DNA from: Parvularcula sp. IMCC14364
GTDB taxonomy: Bacteria; Pseudomonadota; Alphaproteobacteria; Caulobacterales; Parvularculaceae
Assembly: GCF_030758415.1 (NCBI RefSeq)
Contig: NZ_CP132334.1
Location: 1,736,001 to 1,800,000, forward strand
DNA: 64,000 bases
Direction of reading: 5' to 3'
Shown here: positions 8,680 to 17,730 of the stretch, one piece after another
Layout: every line of letters starts with the position of its first letter
Position numbering within the stretch: position 1 is the stretch's first letter
Notes under the pieces: model-generated
Told to the model about the DNA's origin: nothing
What the model saw: only the letters and a program-made list of their open reading frames with translations
Database searches by the model: none
Made by a program: the position numbers and the translations under genes

Positions 8680-9441
8680 TCAGGAAACAGTCAGGGGGGT
8701 CCTGAGCATAGCCCACAAATTGGAGGGTTTCAGGTACTCCAGCCTGCCATAAGCCCCGAAATGCATTGACCAGGCGAGTCTTGGCTGGTCCGTGTCATTG
8801 GGCCCTGCACTATGCACCGTGAGTGGATGATGAAGGCAAAGGTCTCCCATGCGCAGGCAGGGATAGACCGCTCCTGTCGTGTCCACGTCAGTTTTAAGGA
8901 CATGCGGGTGCAAGCTGTCATCTCTACGATGCGGCAGCAGCTCGTGTTTATGACTTTCAGGGATATACGCCAATGTACCATTCTCAGGGCCTGTCGGCTG
9001 AAGGGGAACCCAGAAGTTGACTGTTTTCAGGTCGGTATTTGCCTTCATATACCCTTTGTCCTGATGCCAGGGCGTACTGGTCTGAGAGAACGGCATTTTG
9101 CTGATGGCGTGATCGAACACATAATGCGCCTTACGGCCCAGAAGATCACAGGCCAATGCGCGCGCTTTCCTGTAAACGGAAGTCTTCACAAGTTGAGGAC
9201 AAAGGCGGACAGCGCGGTCAATCTCGGGCTGGCATGTTCCGGGCTCAACATCGCCCACCGCCCCAATATCCCGAATCTTGTCCCCTAACTTGTCTGAAAA
9301 ATCGTCAAATAAAGGCAGCAACAGATCACGTACTTCGGCAATTTCGCTGGCGCTATAGAGGCCGCGCTCTACAGCAAAACCGTTCTTGCCGTAATTGGAC
9401 AAAGCCCAGCTTTCGCTGCTGTTATAGGCTGTTACTGACAC
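8680..9441 (-). CDS. Phytanoyl-CoA dioxygenase (PhyH)-family oxygenase
   Basis: Fe(II)/2-oxoglutarate-dependent dioxygenase-like protein of 253 residues. The metal triad is visible as H126 and D128 in TPWHQDKGYM and H210 in LTVHSAGPN; a downstream arginine (QPRLAW) is the expected 2-oxoglutarate anchor. The substrate cannot be told from sequence; members hydroxylate lipids, amino acids or natural products. Start is GTG at 9441 with a GGAA ribosome site. It is a lone gene followed upstream by tRNA-Glu. Confidence 0.85.
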   Translation of the reverse strand: MSVTAYNSSESWALSNYGKNGFAVERGLYSASEIAEVRDLLLPLFDDFSDKLGDKIRDIGAVGDVEPGTCQPEIDRAVRLCPQLVKTSVYRKARALACDLLGRKAHYVFDHAISKMPFSQTSTPWHQDKGYMKANTDLKTVNFWVPLQPTGPENGTLAYIPESHKHELLPHRRDDSLHPHVLKTDVDTTGAVYPCLRMGDLCLHHPLTVHSAGPNDTDQPRLAWSMHFGAYGRLEYLKPSNLWAMLRTPLTVS

Positions 9442-9525
9442 AGTTCGTTCCGTTCACTCACACACTGCCTTTTCTGGCAGAGGGCAGGATAAACAATTCA
9501 GGTTAATACTGTGCAAAGGGCCTGA

Positions 9526-9600
9526 TGGTACTCCCTAGGGGAATCGAACCCCTCTTTCCAGGTTGAAAACCTGGCGTCCTAACCGATAGACGAAGGGAGC
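9526..9600 (-). tRNA. tRNA-Glu (anticodon TTC)
   Basis: 75-nt cloverleaf on the minus strand. Acceptor GCTCCCT pairs with AGGGAGT including a terminal G-U, the anticodon loop is TTTTCAA (TTC), the T arm contains GGTTCGATTCC, and CCA is encoded. It decodes GAA/GAG. Confidence 0.96.
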
Positions 9601-9689
9601 ACTAATCAGGTCGGAACGGTGATATATTTGCGCCATCCAGACTTTGCAAGCGCAAAGTCATGCCACAGGGCGGTATTTTTTGAAGAAAA

Positions 9690-11510
9690 CTATGCTCTGG
9701 CAACGTCTTCAATGATGATCTGGCCCGCTTCACCGCCCCGCCACTCATCAGCCTTTACCTTGCCCAGAACATGAATTGTATTGCCGACAATGAGCAGTTC
9801 CCTGCCCTTCGGTTCCGTTGCTGACCGAAAAGCGATGCCGCGTACCGTTTTGCCCATTTTATCTTCGAGCGTGACCGCCACATGATTAGCGCCCTTGATA
9901 TCTGCGTATCGCACACGCATTTCTTTCAGCATCACTACTGGCTCCGGGTATTCCTGCCCATACGGGCCTGCCCCGGCTACTTCATCGGCAAAGCTGCGAG
10001 TCACGGCAGAAGCCGCGATCACAGAATCTACCAATCTGCTGCTTTCAGAAACATAGCCACCTTCAGGGCGCACAATATGCGCAAGAAGATAGTCTTTGAA
10101 CGCTTCAAGCTTGTCGCGCGCAACGGTCAGACCAGCTGCCATGGCATGACCGCCGCCGGAAACAAGAATATCTTCGCGCTTTGCTGCCGCGATTATACCG
10201 CCAAGATCGACGCCACTTACTGATCTGCCGGAGCCCTTGCCAGTGTCACCATCAAGACTGATGACGATTGCCGGGCAGCTGTATTTTTCCTTTAATCTAC
10301 CTGCGACAATACCGATCACGCCAGGGTGCCAACCGTCGCCAGCAGCAATGATATACGGCTTCTCAGGATCCACCTGCCCGCGCTCTATCTGCGCAACAGC
10401 TTCAGCCAGGACCTCCGCTTCAATCGCTTTTCTCTCTTCGTTCAGGTCCTGCAATTTTTCTGTCCAGTTCATAGCATCGCCATGCTCGCGCGCTGTCATC
10501 AGGCGAAAAGCAAGGTTAGCGTGACCGATACGCCCTGCTGCGTTTATCCTTGGTCCAATTGAAAAACCCAGATGGTCGGCGCGTGCGTCTCCTTTGGCGC
10601 CGGCCCGCTGTGCAAGCAACTTCAGGCCCGGATAAGGTGGCAATACAGCATCATCATCAAGCTGCCCGAAAACCTTCAGGCCCTGTGCCACCAGCACACG
10701 CGTCAATCCGTTCAAGGGCATGACATCACAAACAAGGCCGAGCGCAACCAGATCAAGCCAGTGCATGATTTTAGGCTCGGCTCGTGACTGAAAATATCCC
10801 GCCTCTCGCAACTGCCGGTTCAATGCGACCAGCACCATGAAAGCGACGCCAACGGCTGACAGATTATTCAATCCGGAAAGATCGTCGGGCCGGTTCGGGT
10901 TGACCGTAGCAATGACACGCGGCGCAGGCAGGGTCATCTGGTGATGGTCGAGAACGACAACATCAAGGCCGTCCTGTCGGACCTGCTCCAGTATTTCATG
11001 GGCCATCGCGCCGCAATCAACTGTCAGGCAAAGCGACGCAGATTTTTCCTGTAAATACCGGAATGCCTGGAGATTAGGACCATACCCTTCCAGGATACGA
11101 TCCGGCAGATACACTTCATGATCAATATCAAGCGCCCTGAAATAGCGACTGAGTAATGCCGATGCCGTTGTCCCGTCGACATCGTAATCGCCAAAAACGC
11201 CTATCTTTTCTTTATCCTCTATGGCCTTTGCCAAGCGGTCGATCGCTGGCTGCATGTCTTTCATGATCAAGGGGTCGGGCATGGATGATTTTATGGACGG
11301 GGCCAGATGCGCTTCTGCCTGTTCAGGCGAAACGCCCCGCGCAGAAATAATTTCCGCCAGAGAGTGAGAAACACCAAGAGACTGACTGATCGTCTCCACA
11401 GCACGCTGGTCCGTTGATCGTTTCAACCAGCTTTTGCCAGAAAGAGACCGTTCCACGAGCACCGGTAACTCATCTCTTTCGCTCGTCACCATGCGCGCAT
11501 CTGTCTCCAT
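9690..11510 (-). CDS. recJ: Single-stranded-DNA-specific exonuclease RecJ
   Basis: 5'-3' ssDNA exonuclease for RecF-pathway recombination and mismatch or base-excision repair; 606 residues. DHH-family phosphoesterase motifs: DYDVDG at 108-113, DHH at 188-190, and the DHHA1 motif SGGGHAMAAG around 452-461, followed by the RecJ OB domain (VKADEWRGGEAGQIIIED). It is third in the minus-strand hom-glpX-recJ cluster, with 61 bp after glpX. Several Met codons are near the start; 11510 is taken, but 11489 is possible because neither has a strong ribosome site. Confidence 0.95.
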   Translation of the reverse strand: METDARMVTSERDELPVLVERSLSGKSWLKRSTDQRAVETISQSLGVSHSLAEIISARGVSPEQAEAHLAPSIKSSMPDPLIMKDMQPAIDRLAKAIEDKEKIGVFGDYDVDGTTASALLSRYFRALDIDHEVYLPDRILEGYGPNLQAFRYLQEKSASLCLTVDCGAMAHEILEQVRQDGLDVVVLDHHQMTLPAPRVIATVNPNRPDDLSGLNNLSAVGVAFMVLVALNRQLREAGYFQSRAEPKIMHWLDLVALGLVCDVMPLNGLTRVLVAQGLKVFGQLDDDAVLPPYPGLKLLAQRAGAKGDARADHLGFSIGPRINAAGRIGHANLAFRLMTAREHGDAMNWTEKLQDLNEERKAIEAEVLAEAVAQIERGQVDPEKPYIIAAGDGWHPGVIGIVAGRLKEKYSCPAIVISLDGDTGKGSGRSVSGVDLGGIIAAAKREDILVSGGGHAMAAGLTVARDKLEAFKDYLLAHIVRPEGGYVSESSRLVDSVIAASAVTRSFADEVAGAGPYGQEYPEPVVMLKEMRVRYADIKGANHVAVTLEDKMGKTVRGIAFRSATEPKGRELLIVGNTIHVLGKVKADEWRGGEAGQIIIEDVARA

Positions 11511-11571
11511 TCAGGTCTGGCCTTTCTGGTCCTTGAATTGCCATGCGGCCTCAAGGATCAGTTTCAGATGG

Positions 11572-12537
11572 CTACTTCGTGGGAATGTTGGAGATTGCAT
11601 CTATATAACGAACTGTGCCTGTTTTGGAGCGCATGACCACCGTTTGAGTCCTTACGCGACCGCTTTCCCACTGAACGCCTTTCAGCATAGAGCCGTTAGT
11701 GACGCCAGTGGCAGCAAACATTACATCACCAGACGCCAGGTCAAGCAGATCATATTTGCGATCAAGGTCAGTTATGCCGGCCTTTTCAGCCCGACCTCTT
11801 TCGTCATCATTACGGAAAAGAAGCCTGCCTTGCATCTGTCCGCCAACACATCTCAATGCGGCTGCCGCGAGCACCCCTTCAGGTGCACCGCCGGTGCCGA
11901 CATACATGTCGATTCCGGTTGACGGCTCCGTTGTATGGAAGACGCCAGCAACATCTCCGTCAGGTATCAGGAAAACACGGGCATCGACTTTTCGCGCTGC
12001 ATCAATAATAGGCTGATGCCGATCACGATCCAGAACACAAAGCGTAATATCTGACGGCGCAACATTCTTGGCTTTGGCCAAAACCAGAATGTTGTCTTCA
12101 GTAGATGCATCAATATCCACAATACCTTCGGGATAACCGGGGCCAACAGCAATTTTCTGCATGTAAACATCCGGAGAATGCAGCAGCGTCCCCCCTTGCG
12201 CCATGGCGACAACGGCCAGCGCATTGGACATCGCCTTCGCGGTCAGCGTCGTTCCCTCCAGGGGGTCAAGCGCAATATCTACTTTGGGACCGCCCTGACC
12301 CACTTTCTCACCGATATACAGCATGGGCGCTTCATCGCGCTCTCCCTCGCCGATGACCACTGTGCCATCAATCGACAGGACATTGAGCGCATCACGCAAA
12401 GCGGTAACGGCTGCCTGGTCCGCGCTTTCTTTGTCCCCTCGTCCGATCATCGTGGAAGCAGCCACTGCGGCGGCTTCAGTGCAGCGTCCAAGTTCTATAG
12501 TTAGAATGCGGTCAAGATAGCCTTCCTGCGTGGCCAT
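11572..12537 (-). CDS. glpX: Class II fructose-1,6-bisphosphatase
   Basis: GlpX-type phosphatase converting fructose 1,6-bisphosphate to fructose 6-phosphate in gluconeogenesis; 321 residues. Metal and substrate motifs are visible: EGERDEAPML, DPLEGTTLTAKA and GTGGAPEGVLAAAALRCVGG. Length matches the family (about 320-335). Its stop codon is followed 61 bp later by recJ and it starts 28 bp after hom. This hom-glpX-recJ order is common in alphaproteobacteria, and co-transcription is likely. Confidence 0.95.
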   Translation of the reverse strand: MATQEGYLDRILTIELGRCTEAAAVAASTMIGRGDKESADQAAVTALRDALNVLSIDGTVVIGEGERDEAPMLYIGEKVGQGGPKVDIALDPLEGTTLTAKAMSNALAVVAMAQGGTLLHSPDVYMQKIAVGPGYPEGIVDIDASTEDNILVLAKAKNVAPSDITLCVLDRDRHQPIIDAARKVDARVFLIPDGDVAGVFHTTEPSTGIDMYVGTGGAPEGVLAAAALRCVGGQMQGRLLFRNDDERGRAEKAGITDLDRKYDLLDLASGDVMFAATGVTNGSMLKGVQWESGRVRTQTVVMRSKTGTVRYIDAISNIPTK

Positions 12538-12565
12538 AGAATTTACCTCTTATTTTTTTCTGGGC

Positions 12566-13867
12566 TCAGTCGAAATCTTCGATCCTGATAATGGAAGGTG
12601 CCCCCAATGCAAACGCCTTTTGGCGTATTTCGTCAGCAGCAGCGCGGATTTCTGCAAGAGTCGTCTCATGCGTTACCAGCATGACCATGGCATCAGGCCT
12701 GCCATCCCCTGCCGCTGATACTGATGGTTGTATCAGGCTGTCGATGGAAATGTCTTTCTGGGCAAGCGTTTCTGATATGCCGGCGATTGCACCGGGAACA
12801 TCTTTCAGACCAACCCGGAGATAGAAGCGTGATGGTTTTCGATCCGCCGATACAAGATTAGCTTTCTGCAGGTCATTCGAAAAAGCATTGAAGACCGGTC
12901 CTGAAACACCGCGTGAAAGGGCTACCAGATCGGCAACGACGGCAGCGGCTGTCGGACCTTTCCCGGCACCCGGCCCGGAGAAAGTCAGACGCCCAAGCGG
13001 GTCTGTCTCGACAATCACAAAATTATCCGCCCCGTCTGCCTTGGCAACCGGATGGTCCTCCTTCACCAGCGCCGGATGAACCCGCAACTCACACCCACCC
13101 TCACTACTTTGTGCAACGGCGAGTAGTTTTATCCGGAAGCCAAGCTTGCCAGCACCTGAAATGTCTTCAGCGGTGACCTGCTCAATACCTTCCACAGGGA
13201 ACGTGCCGTAACGAATACCGGCATCAAAAGCGATTGTTGAGAGGATTGCCAGCTTCTGCGCCGCGTCAGCGCCACCAACATCAAAAGCCGGATCCGCCTC
13301 GGCAAATCCGAGGGCCTGTGCTTCTTTCAAGGCTTCATCATAGCTTGTCCCGGCCATGGTCATGCGCGTGAGAATATAGTTGCAGGTGCCATTAAGAAGG
13401 CCCGCCAGCCGGTCGATGCGGCAGGCGCTTGCCCCTTCGCGCACCCCCCTGATTACCGGAATTCCACCAGCTACGGCCGCCTCATATAAAAGAGAGCATC
13501 TCTTTTCTTCTGCCAGCGCTGCAAGAGCAGCGCCGTGTTCTGCCAGCATGGCCTTGTTTGCGGTGACAACATGCTTGCCATGACGCAACGCAGTTTGCAC
13601 GGCCTCATGCGCAACCCCGCTTGCACCACCGATCAATTCCACGAAAACATCTATGGAGTCGGATGAAGCCAGTTCTACGGGATTTTCGAACCAAACTACT
13701 TGATCCATACTGATGCCACGATCTCTTGACTTGTCGCGGGCGGAAACACCGGCAAGTGTCAGACGCGAGCCTGCGCGGCTCAGCCGGTCTACGTGGTTCA
13801 ACAGCAATTCTGCAACGCCAGAGCCGACAACACCGAGTCCGGCCACTCCAACTTTCAGTTCATTCAT
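12566..13867 (-). CDS. hom: Homoserine dehydrogenase
   Basis: NAD(P)H-dependent reduction of aspartate semialdehyde to homoserine, feeding threonine and methionine synthesis; 433 residues. Rossmann GLGVVGSGV is at the N-terminus, then the catalytic region GLLNGTCNYILTRM and EADPAFDVGGADAAQKLAIL. A C-terminal ACT domain (RFYLRVGLKDVPGAIAGISETLAQ) indicates allosteric control, probably by threonine. The start at 13867 has AGAGGAAC 8 bases upstream; the frame extends to 13930 without support. It is first in the hom-glpX-recJ cluster. Confidence 0.95.
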   Translation of the reverse strand: MNELKVGVAGLGVVGSGVAELLLNHVDRLSRAGSRLTLAGVSARDKSRDRGISMDQVVWFENPVELASSDSIDVFVELIGGASGVAHEAVQTALRHGKHVVTANKAMLAEHGAALAALAEEKRCSLLYEAAVAGGIPVIRGVREGASACRIDRLAGLLNGTCNYILTRMTMAGTSYDEALKEAQALGFAEADPAFDVGGADAAQKLAILSTIAFDAGIRYGTFPVEGIEQVTAEDISGAGKLGFRIKLLAVAQSSEGGCELRVHPALVKEDHPVAKADGADNFVIVETDPLGRLTFSGPGAGKGPTAAAVVADLVALSRGVSGPVFNAFSNDLQKANLVSADRKPSRFYLRVGLKDVPGAIAGISETLAQKDISIDSLIQPSVSAAGDGRPDAMVMLVTHETTLAEIRAAADEIRQKAFALGAPSIIRIEDFD

Positions 13868-13939
13868 GCGCTTGTTCCTCTGGCAGGTTCGCAAAGGCAA
13901 TCTTGGTTGCCTCCCTCCTGCTGTTTCCAATGCCGAAAA

Positions 13940-14416
13940 TCAGCGATCTTTTTTGGGTGGCAATCCGCCAAGCTGGGCGGGCGCCGTGGCCCTCAGCGCC
14001 TTGGCCTTGGCCTTGTCGGCTTCGAGGCGCCGGACCAGTTGCGTCGCAGCTTCTTCGAGGCTCATCTCCTGCCTTATACCATCTTGCCAGAGAGCGGTCC
14101 GACCAAGTTTGTCCTGCGCAGCGTTTGCCGTATCAACGGCAATGCCGGCAGACAGGACACCGCCGTTCGCCAACATCTGGTCCTGATAGGCATGTACGGT
14201 GCTCTGTTCATACTTGTCTGGCAATTCCGTTGGTATCTGAGACAATTTCGGAAATGACACATCATCAGCAGCTTCACGCTTTGCTTCAATACGACGTACA
14301 ATTTCCGGGTTGATAACTCGGGCCTCAGATTGCACAAGTATGCTGTTGTCAGTACCAGTATTCTGACACGCGACAGTACCAGTCAGTACCAGCAGCAATA
14401 AAAAAACGACGCGCAT
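13940..14416 (-). CDS. Hypothetical lipoprotein
   Basis: 158 residues. A short lipoprotein signal MRVVFLLLLVLTGTVAC puts the modified cysteine at 17. The remainder is mostly charged and helical (EIVRRIEAKREA, SLEEAATQLVRRLEADKAKAKALRA) with a Lys-rich end. I do not recognise a family. It lies 72 bp upstream of hom on the same strand and diverges from phaC, whose start is 76 bp away, so the two share a divergent promoter region. Confidence 0.6.
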   Translation of the reverse strand: MRVVFLLLLVLTGTVACQNTGTDNSILVQSEARVINPEIVRRIEAKREAADDVSFPKLSQIPTELPDKYEQSTVHAYQDQMLANGGVLSAGIAVDTANAAQDKLGRTALWQDGIRQEMSLEEAATQLVRRLEADKAKAKALRATAPAQLGGLPPKKDR

Positions 14417-14492
14417 AATCTCTCATTTCCGTGCTATCCTTTTGTAGGATGGTTTAAGCGCTACAGACAACCGAAAAAGAACAAAGCTAGAT

Positions 14493-16553
14493 ATGGCAGA
14501 CACTTCCAGCACAGACACATCCGGCAAAACCCCTCCCCGGACAAAGCGGAAAACCACGAAGAAACGCACCTCTAAAGCCAAGGCCGCGAGCATGGCAAAC
14601 AAGACAACACCTCAAAAACGGGTTGCCAAGAAAACTTCGGCGCGAAAATCCACCGCAGCCACACAGAAGAATTCTGTTAAAAAGCCGACTGCCCCAAAAC
14701 AGACAGCGAAACGTAAAGCTTCATCAGATAAAGTGGAAAAACCAACTGCTGCGCAGTCCGGCAACAAATCCGTGTGGGAAGACGTCGGTGCACTGACGGA
14801 ATACATCAAGGATGTCAGCGGCTATAATCAGGAAATCCTGACAGACATCGTCGGCAAGCAGACAAAGACACCAGCCGCTGCACAAGACCCGAACCAGGAC
14901 CCTTTGAACGTCACCGACACGATGCTGGGTGTTTACCAGAGTATATTCACAAATCCCCAGAACGTCATGCGCTCTCAGTTCAAAATGTGGGAAGATTATG
15001 CGCGACTTGCTGAAAATATGAGCAAGAAAGCACTGGGCCAGAAAACGGACCCGACTGTAGCCCCGGACCTGGCCGATCGCAGGTTTTCCCACCCGGCCTG
15101 GAGTGAAAACCATGCTCTAGATTTCATCAAGCAATCCTATCTGATCATGAGCCAGCATGCGCGCGATATGGTGGCAGATGCGCCTGATATTGACGAACAC
15201 AAACGCAAGAAAGCTCTATTCTATACAGAGCAGTTTCTGGCAGCCATGGCGCCGACGAATTTCCCCACTACAAACCCGGAGGTTATGGAAGAAGCGCTGA
15301 AGTCAAAAGGCGAAAACTTTCTGCGTGGATACAAGAATCTGCTGGAAGATATGGAGCGGGGTGAAGGCGAACTGGAGATGAAACAGGCTGATCTTGATTT
15401 TTTCAAGGTTGGTAAAAACATTGCCACCACACCCGGCAAAGTCGTCTATCAGAATGACCTGATCCAGTTAATTCAGTATGCGCCAGCCACCGCTGAAGTT
15501 GATGAGCGCCCACTCCTTATCTTCCCGCCCTGGATCAATAAGTTTTATATTCTGGACCTTCAACCGGAGAACTCACTGGTCAGCTGGCTGACTGAACAGG
15601 GGAAGACTGTATTTGTTGTCTCATGGGTGAATCCGGACAAGAAGCTCGCTCACAAGACCTTCGAAGATTACATGTTTGAGGGGATTTATGCAGCTGTCGA
15701 TGCCGTGGAACAGGCAACCGGGTTTAAGGGGGTCGATACGATTGGCTACTGTATCGGTGGCACCCTGCTATCAATCGCCCTTGGGCATATGGCTGAAAAA
15801 GGAGATGACAGAATAAAATCGGCGACTTTTTTCACAGCCCAGATGGACTTTGAGGAAGCAGGTGACCTTCTGCTTTTCGTCGATGAGGAGCAGATCCAGA
15901 ATATCGAAAAACAGATTGATGCTGCGGGCGGTATCTTTGAGGCCTCATCCATGAGCCGCACATTCAACATGTTACGACCTGTTGATCTGATATGGTCTGT
16001 CTACGTCGATAATTATCTTCTCGGCAAGGAGGCAAAACGCTTTGACCTTCTGTACTGGAATTCTGACGCAACAGATATGCCCAAGGAAGTTTACCTGTTC
16101 TATCTGCGGGAGTTCTATCAGCACAATCGGTTGAGTAAGAAAGAACTGGTCATTGACGGAGTCACTATTGACCTCAAAAAAGTCACCATCCCTGTCTTCA
16201 TGCAGTCAGGTGAAAAAGATCACATTGCGCCGTTCAGATCAATTTACCGCAGTGCACAGCTTTATGGCGGCCCGGTGACATTCATGCTCGCTGGGTCCGG
16301 TCATATTGCAGGCGTTATCAACCACCCGACTAAGAAGAAATATCATTACCGCACAAATGAAACTTTGCCTGATACCGTCGAGGGCTGGATGGGCGTTGCA
16401 GAGAAACACGATTACTCGTGGTGGCCATACTGGCATAAATGGCTGGGCGGCGTGGGCACAGGCAGGAAAGTACCGGCACGCATACCAGGCGACGGCGCAT
16501 TAACACCAATAGAAGACGCACCCGGATCATACGTTCTGGTTCAATCTGATTAA
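14493..16553 (+). CDS. phaC: Class I polyhydroxyalkanoate synthase with basic N-terminal extension
   Basis: Polymerises 3-hydroxyacyl-CoA into PHA storage granules. 686 residues, about 90 more than usual class I PhaC. The PhaC N domain and alpha/beta-hydrolase core follow from about residue 95. The nucleophile is C420 in GYCIGGT, D576 in SGEKDHIAPF, and H604 in GSGHIAGV; the spacing fits Ralstonia C319-D480-H508. Residues 1-80 are almost only Lys, Ala, Thr, Ser, Arg and Pro, like histone H1 or PhaF tails, and may bind DNA (inference). An internal ATG after about 33 residues could give a shorter form. Two phasins and a PhaD-like regulator lie at 56-58 kb. Confidence 0.93.
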   Translation: MADTSSTDTSGKTPPRTKRKTTKKRTSKAKAASMANKTTPQKRVAKKTSARKSTAATQKNSVKKPTAPKQTAKRKASSDKVEKPTAAQSGNKSVWEDVGALTEYIKDVSGYNQEILTDIVGKQTKTPAAAQDPNQDPLNVTDTMLGVYQSIFTNPQNVMRSQFKMWEDYARLAENMSKKALGQKTDPTVAPDLADRRFSHPAWSENHALDFIKQSYLIMSQHARDMVADAPDIDEHKRKKALFYTEQFLAAMAPTNFPTTNPEVMEEALKSKGENFLRGYKNLLEDMERGEGELEMKQADLDFFKVGKNIATTPGKVVYQNDLIQLIQYAPATAEVDERPLLIFPPWINKFYILDLQPENSLVSWLTEQGKTVFVVSWVNPDKKLAHKTFEDYMFEGIYAAVDAVEQATGFKGVDTIGYCIGGTLLSIALGHMAEKGDDRIKSATFFTAQMDFEEAGDLLLFVDEEQIQNIEKQIDAAGGIFEASSMSRTFNMLRPVDLIWSVYVDNYLLGKEAKRFDLLYWNSDATDMPKEVYLFYLREFYQHNRLSKKELVIDGVTIDLKKVTIPVFMQSGEKDHIAPFRSIYRSAQLYGGPVTFMLAGSGHIAGVINHPTKKKYHYRTNETLPDTVEGWMGVAEKHDYSWWPYWHKWLGGVGTGRKVPARIPGDGALTPIEDAPGSYVLVQSD

Positions 16554-16560
16554 GCCATAA

Positions 16561-16591
16561 AAAAGCCCCGCTGAGCGGGGCTTTTTGACGA
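16561..16591. terminator. Bidirectional rho-independent terminator
   Basis: Stem AGCCCCGCT-GAGCGGGGCT preceded by A5 and followed by T5, so it works on either strand. It sits between the convergent ends of phaC and rpsI. Confidence 0.9.
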
Positions 16592-16605
16592 AAAAGTATT
16601 TGTCT

Positions 16606-17100
16606 CTAACGTTTTGAGAACTGGAAGCTACGGCGGGCTTTTGCCTTGCCGTATTTCTTGCGCTCAACGACGCGAGAGTCACGGGTGAGAAATCCACCCT
16701 GCTTCAGAATACCGCGCAACGCTGGCTCATAGTACGTCAGCGCTTTGGAAATACCGTGACGCACAGCCCCGGCCTGTCCTGACGGACCAGACCCCTTGAC
16801 CGTGCAGACCACATCAAACTGGTCCTTGCGATCGGCTGCAACAAGTGGTTGCTGAATGATCATCTGCAGGACAGGGCGACCGAAATAATCGCTGTAGTCT
16901 TTCTTGTTCACTGTAATCTTGCCTGAGCCAGGCTTGATCCAGACACGTGCAACGGCTGTTTTCCGTTTGCCCGTCGCGTAAGAACGACCAAGATCATCGA
17001 TCTTGGGTTCTGCAAGCACGACCTCTTCCTGGACGGGCAAGTCAACGCCCTCTGCGGTTACGGCTTCCTTGAGATTCTCAAGTGTAGTTGTTTCACTCAT
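16606..17100 (-). CDS. rpsI: 30S ribosomal protein S9
   Basis: 164 residues. The conserved S9 body starts at about residue 39 ([20 protein letters not shown]) and ends [17 protein letters not shown], the basic tail that reaches the P-site tRNA. The first 38 residues form an acidic extension seen in alphaproteobacterial S9. It starts 12 bp after rplM with an AAGGAAAC ribosome site, so the two form the usual rplM-rpsI operon. Confidence 0.98.
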   Translation of the reverse strand: MSETTTLENLKEAVTAEGVDLPVQEEVVLAEPKIDDLGRSYATGKRKTAVARVWIKPGSGKITVNKKDYSDYFGRPVLQMIIQQPLVAADRKDQFDVVCTVKGSGPSGQAGAVRHGISKALTYYEPALRGILKQGGFLTRDSRVVERKKYGKAKARRSFQFSKR

Positions 17101-17112
17101 TATTCTGTTTCC

Positions 17113-17580
17113 TTAACCGCGCGGTGTGTTTTTGGAATTCATGGCAGCAACATCCAGCTTCTCTGGATTTTGCGCCTCGTGTGGGTGCTCGCTGCCCGCA
17201 TAGACTTTCAGATTGGAAAGTTGCTGGCGCGCTAACGGGCTCTCTTTTGGCAGCATCCGCTGGACGGCTTTTGTCAGCACGCGCTCAGGGAAACGACCAT
17301 CCAGAATTTTGTCAGCCGTACGCTCTTTGATACCGCCGGGATAACCAGTGTGCCAGTAGTACTTCTTGTCTGTCCGTTTGCGGCCAGTGAAGACAACCTT
17401 GTCTGCATTGACGACGATGACATTGTCACCACAATCAACATTGGGTGTATAAATTGGCAGGTGCTTGCCGCGGAGGCGTGTTGCGATGACAGAAGCGAGG
17501 CGACCGACAACAAGGCCCTCAGCGTCGATCACAACCCACTTTTTCTCAATGTCCGCAGGTTTGGCATTGAAAGTTTTCAT
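17113..17580 (-). CDS. rplM: 50S ribosomal protein L13
   Basis: 155 residues. Typical L13 blocks are [63 protein letters not shown] and [20 protein letters not shown]. It is first in the rplM-rpsI operon. A promoter and a perfect palindrome lie just upstream (see separate entries), suggesting direct control of this operon, possibly feedback by L13 itself as known in E. coli. Confidence 0.98.
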   Translation of the reverse strand: MKTFNAKPADIEKKWVVIDAEGLVVGRLASVIATRLRGKHLPIYTPNVDCGDNVIVVNADKVVFTGRKRTDKKYYWHTGYPGGIKERTADKILDGRFPERVLTKAVQRMLPKESPLARQQLSNLKVYAGSEHPHEAQNPEKLDVAAMNSKNTPRG

Positions 17581-17598
17581 GACTATTGTTCCATATTC

Positions 17599-17620
17599 CT
17601 ATAAGGGTAGCGCCTTATAG
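17599..17620. promoter_or_regulatory. Perfect 8-bp inverted repeat in the rplM leader/promoter
   Basis: CTATAAGG-GTAGCG-CCTTATAG overlaps the -10 box and the predicted transcript start of rplM. It could be an operator or a short 5' leader hairpin. The role is inferred from position only. Confidence 0.45.
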
Positions 17621-17641
17621 AGAAGGTGCCATACGGGTCAA
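17614..17641 (-). promoter_or_regulatory. Sigma-70-type promoter of rplM-rpsI
   Basis: On the minus strand the -35 box is TTGACC (17636-17641), the spacer is 16 bp, and the -10 box is TATAAG (17614-17619). Predicted start of transcription is about 25-30 bases before the rplM ATG. Confidence 0.65.
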
Positions 17642-17730
17642 TAGGGCGCCGAAAAAAAGACGCAAATTCAGCAGCTTTTATGTGTGGTAACAAAATACCA
17701 CAAATATTCAAGACCATGGAGAAAGGCCGA

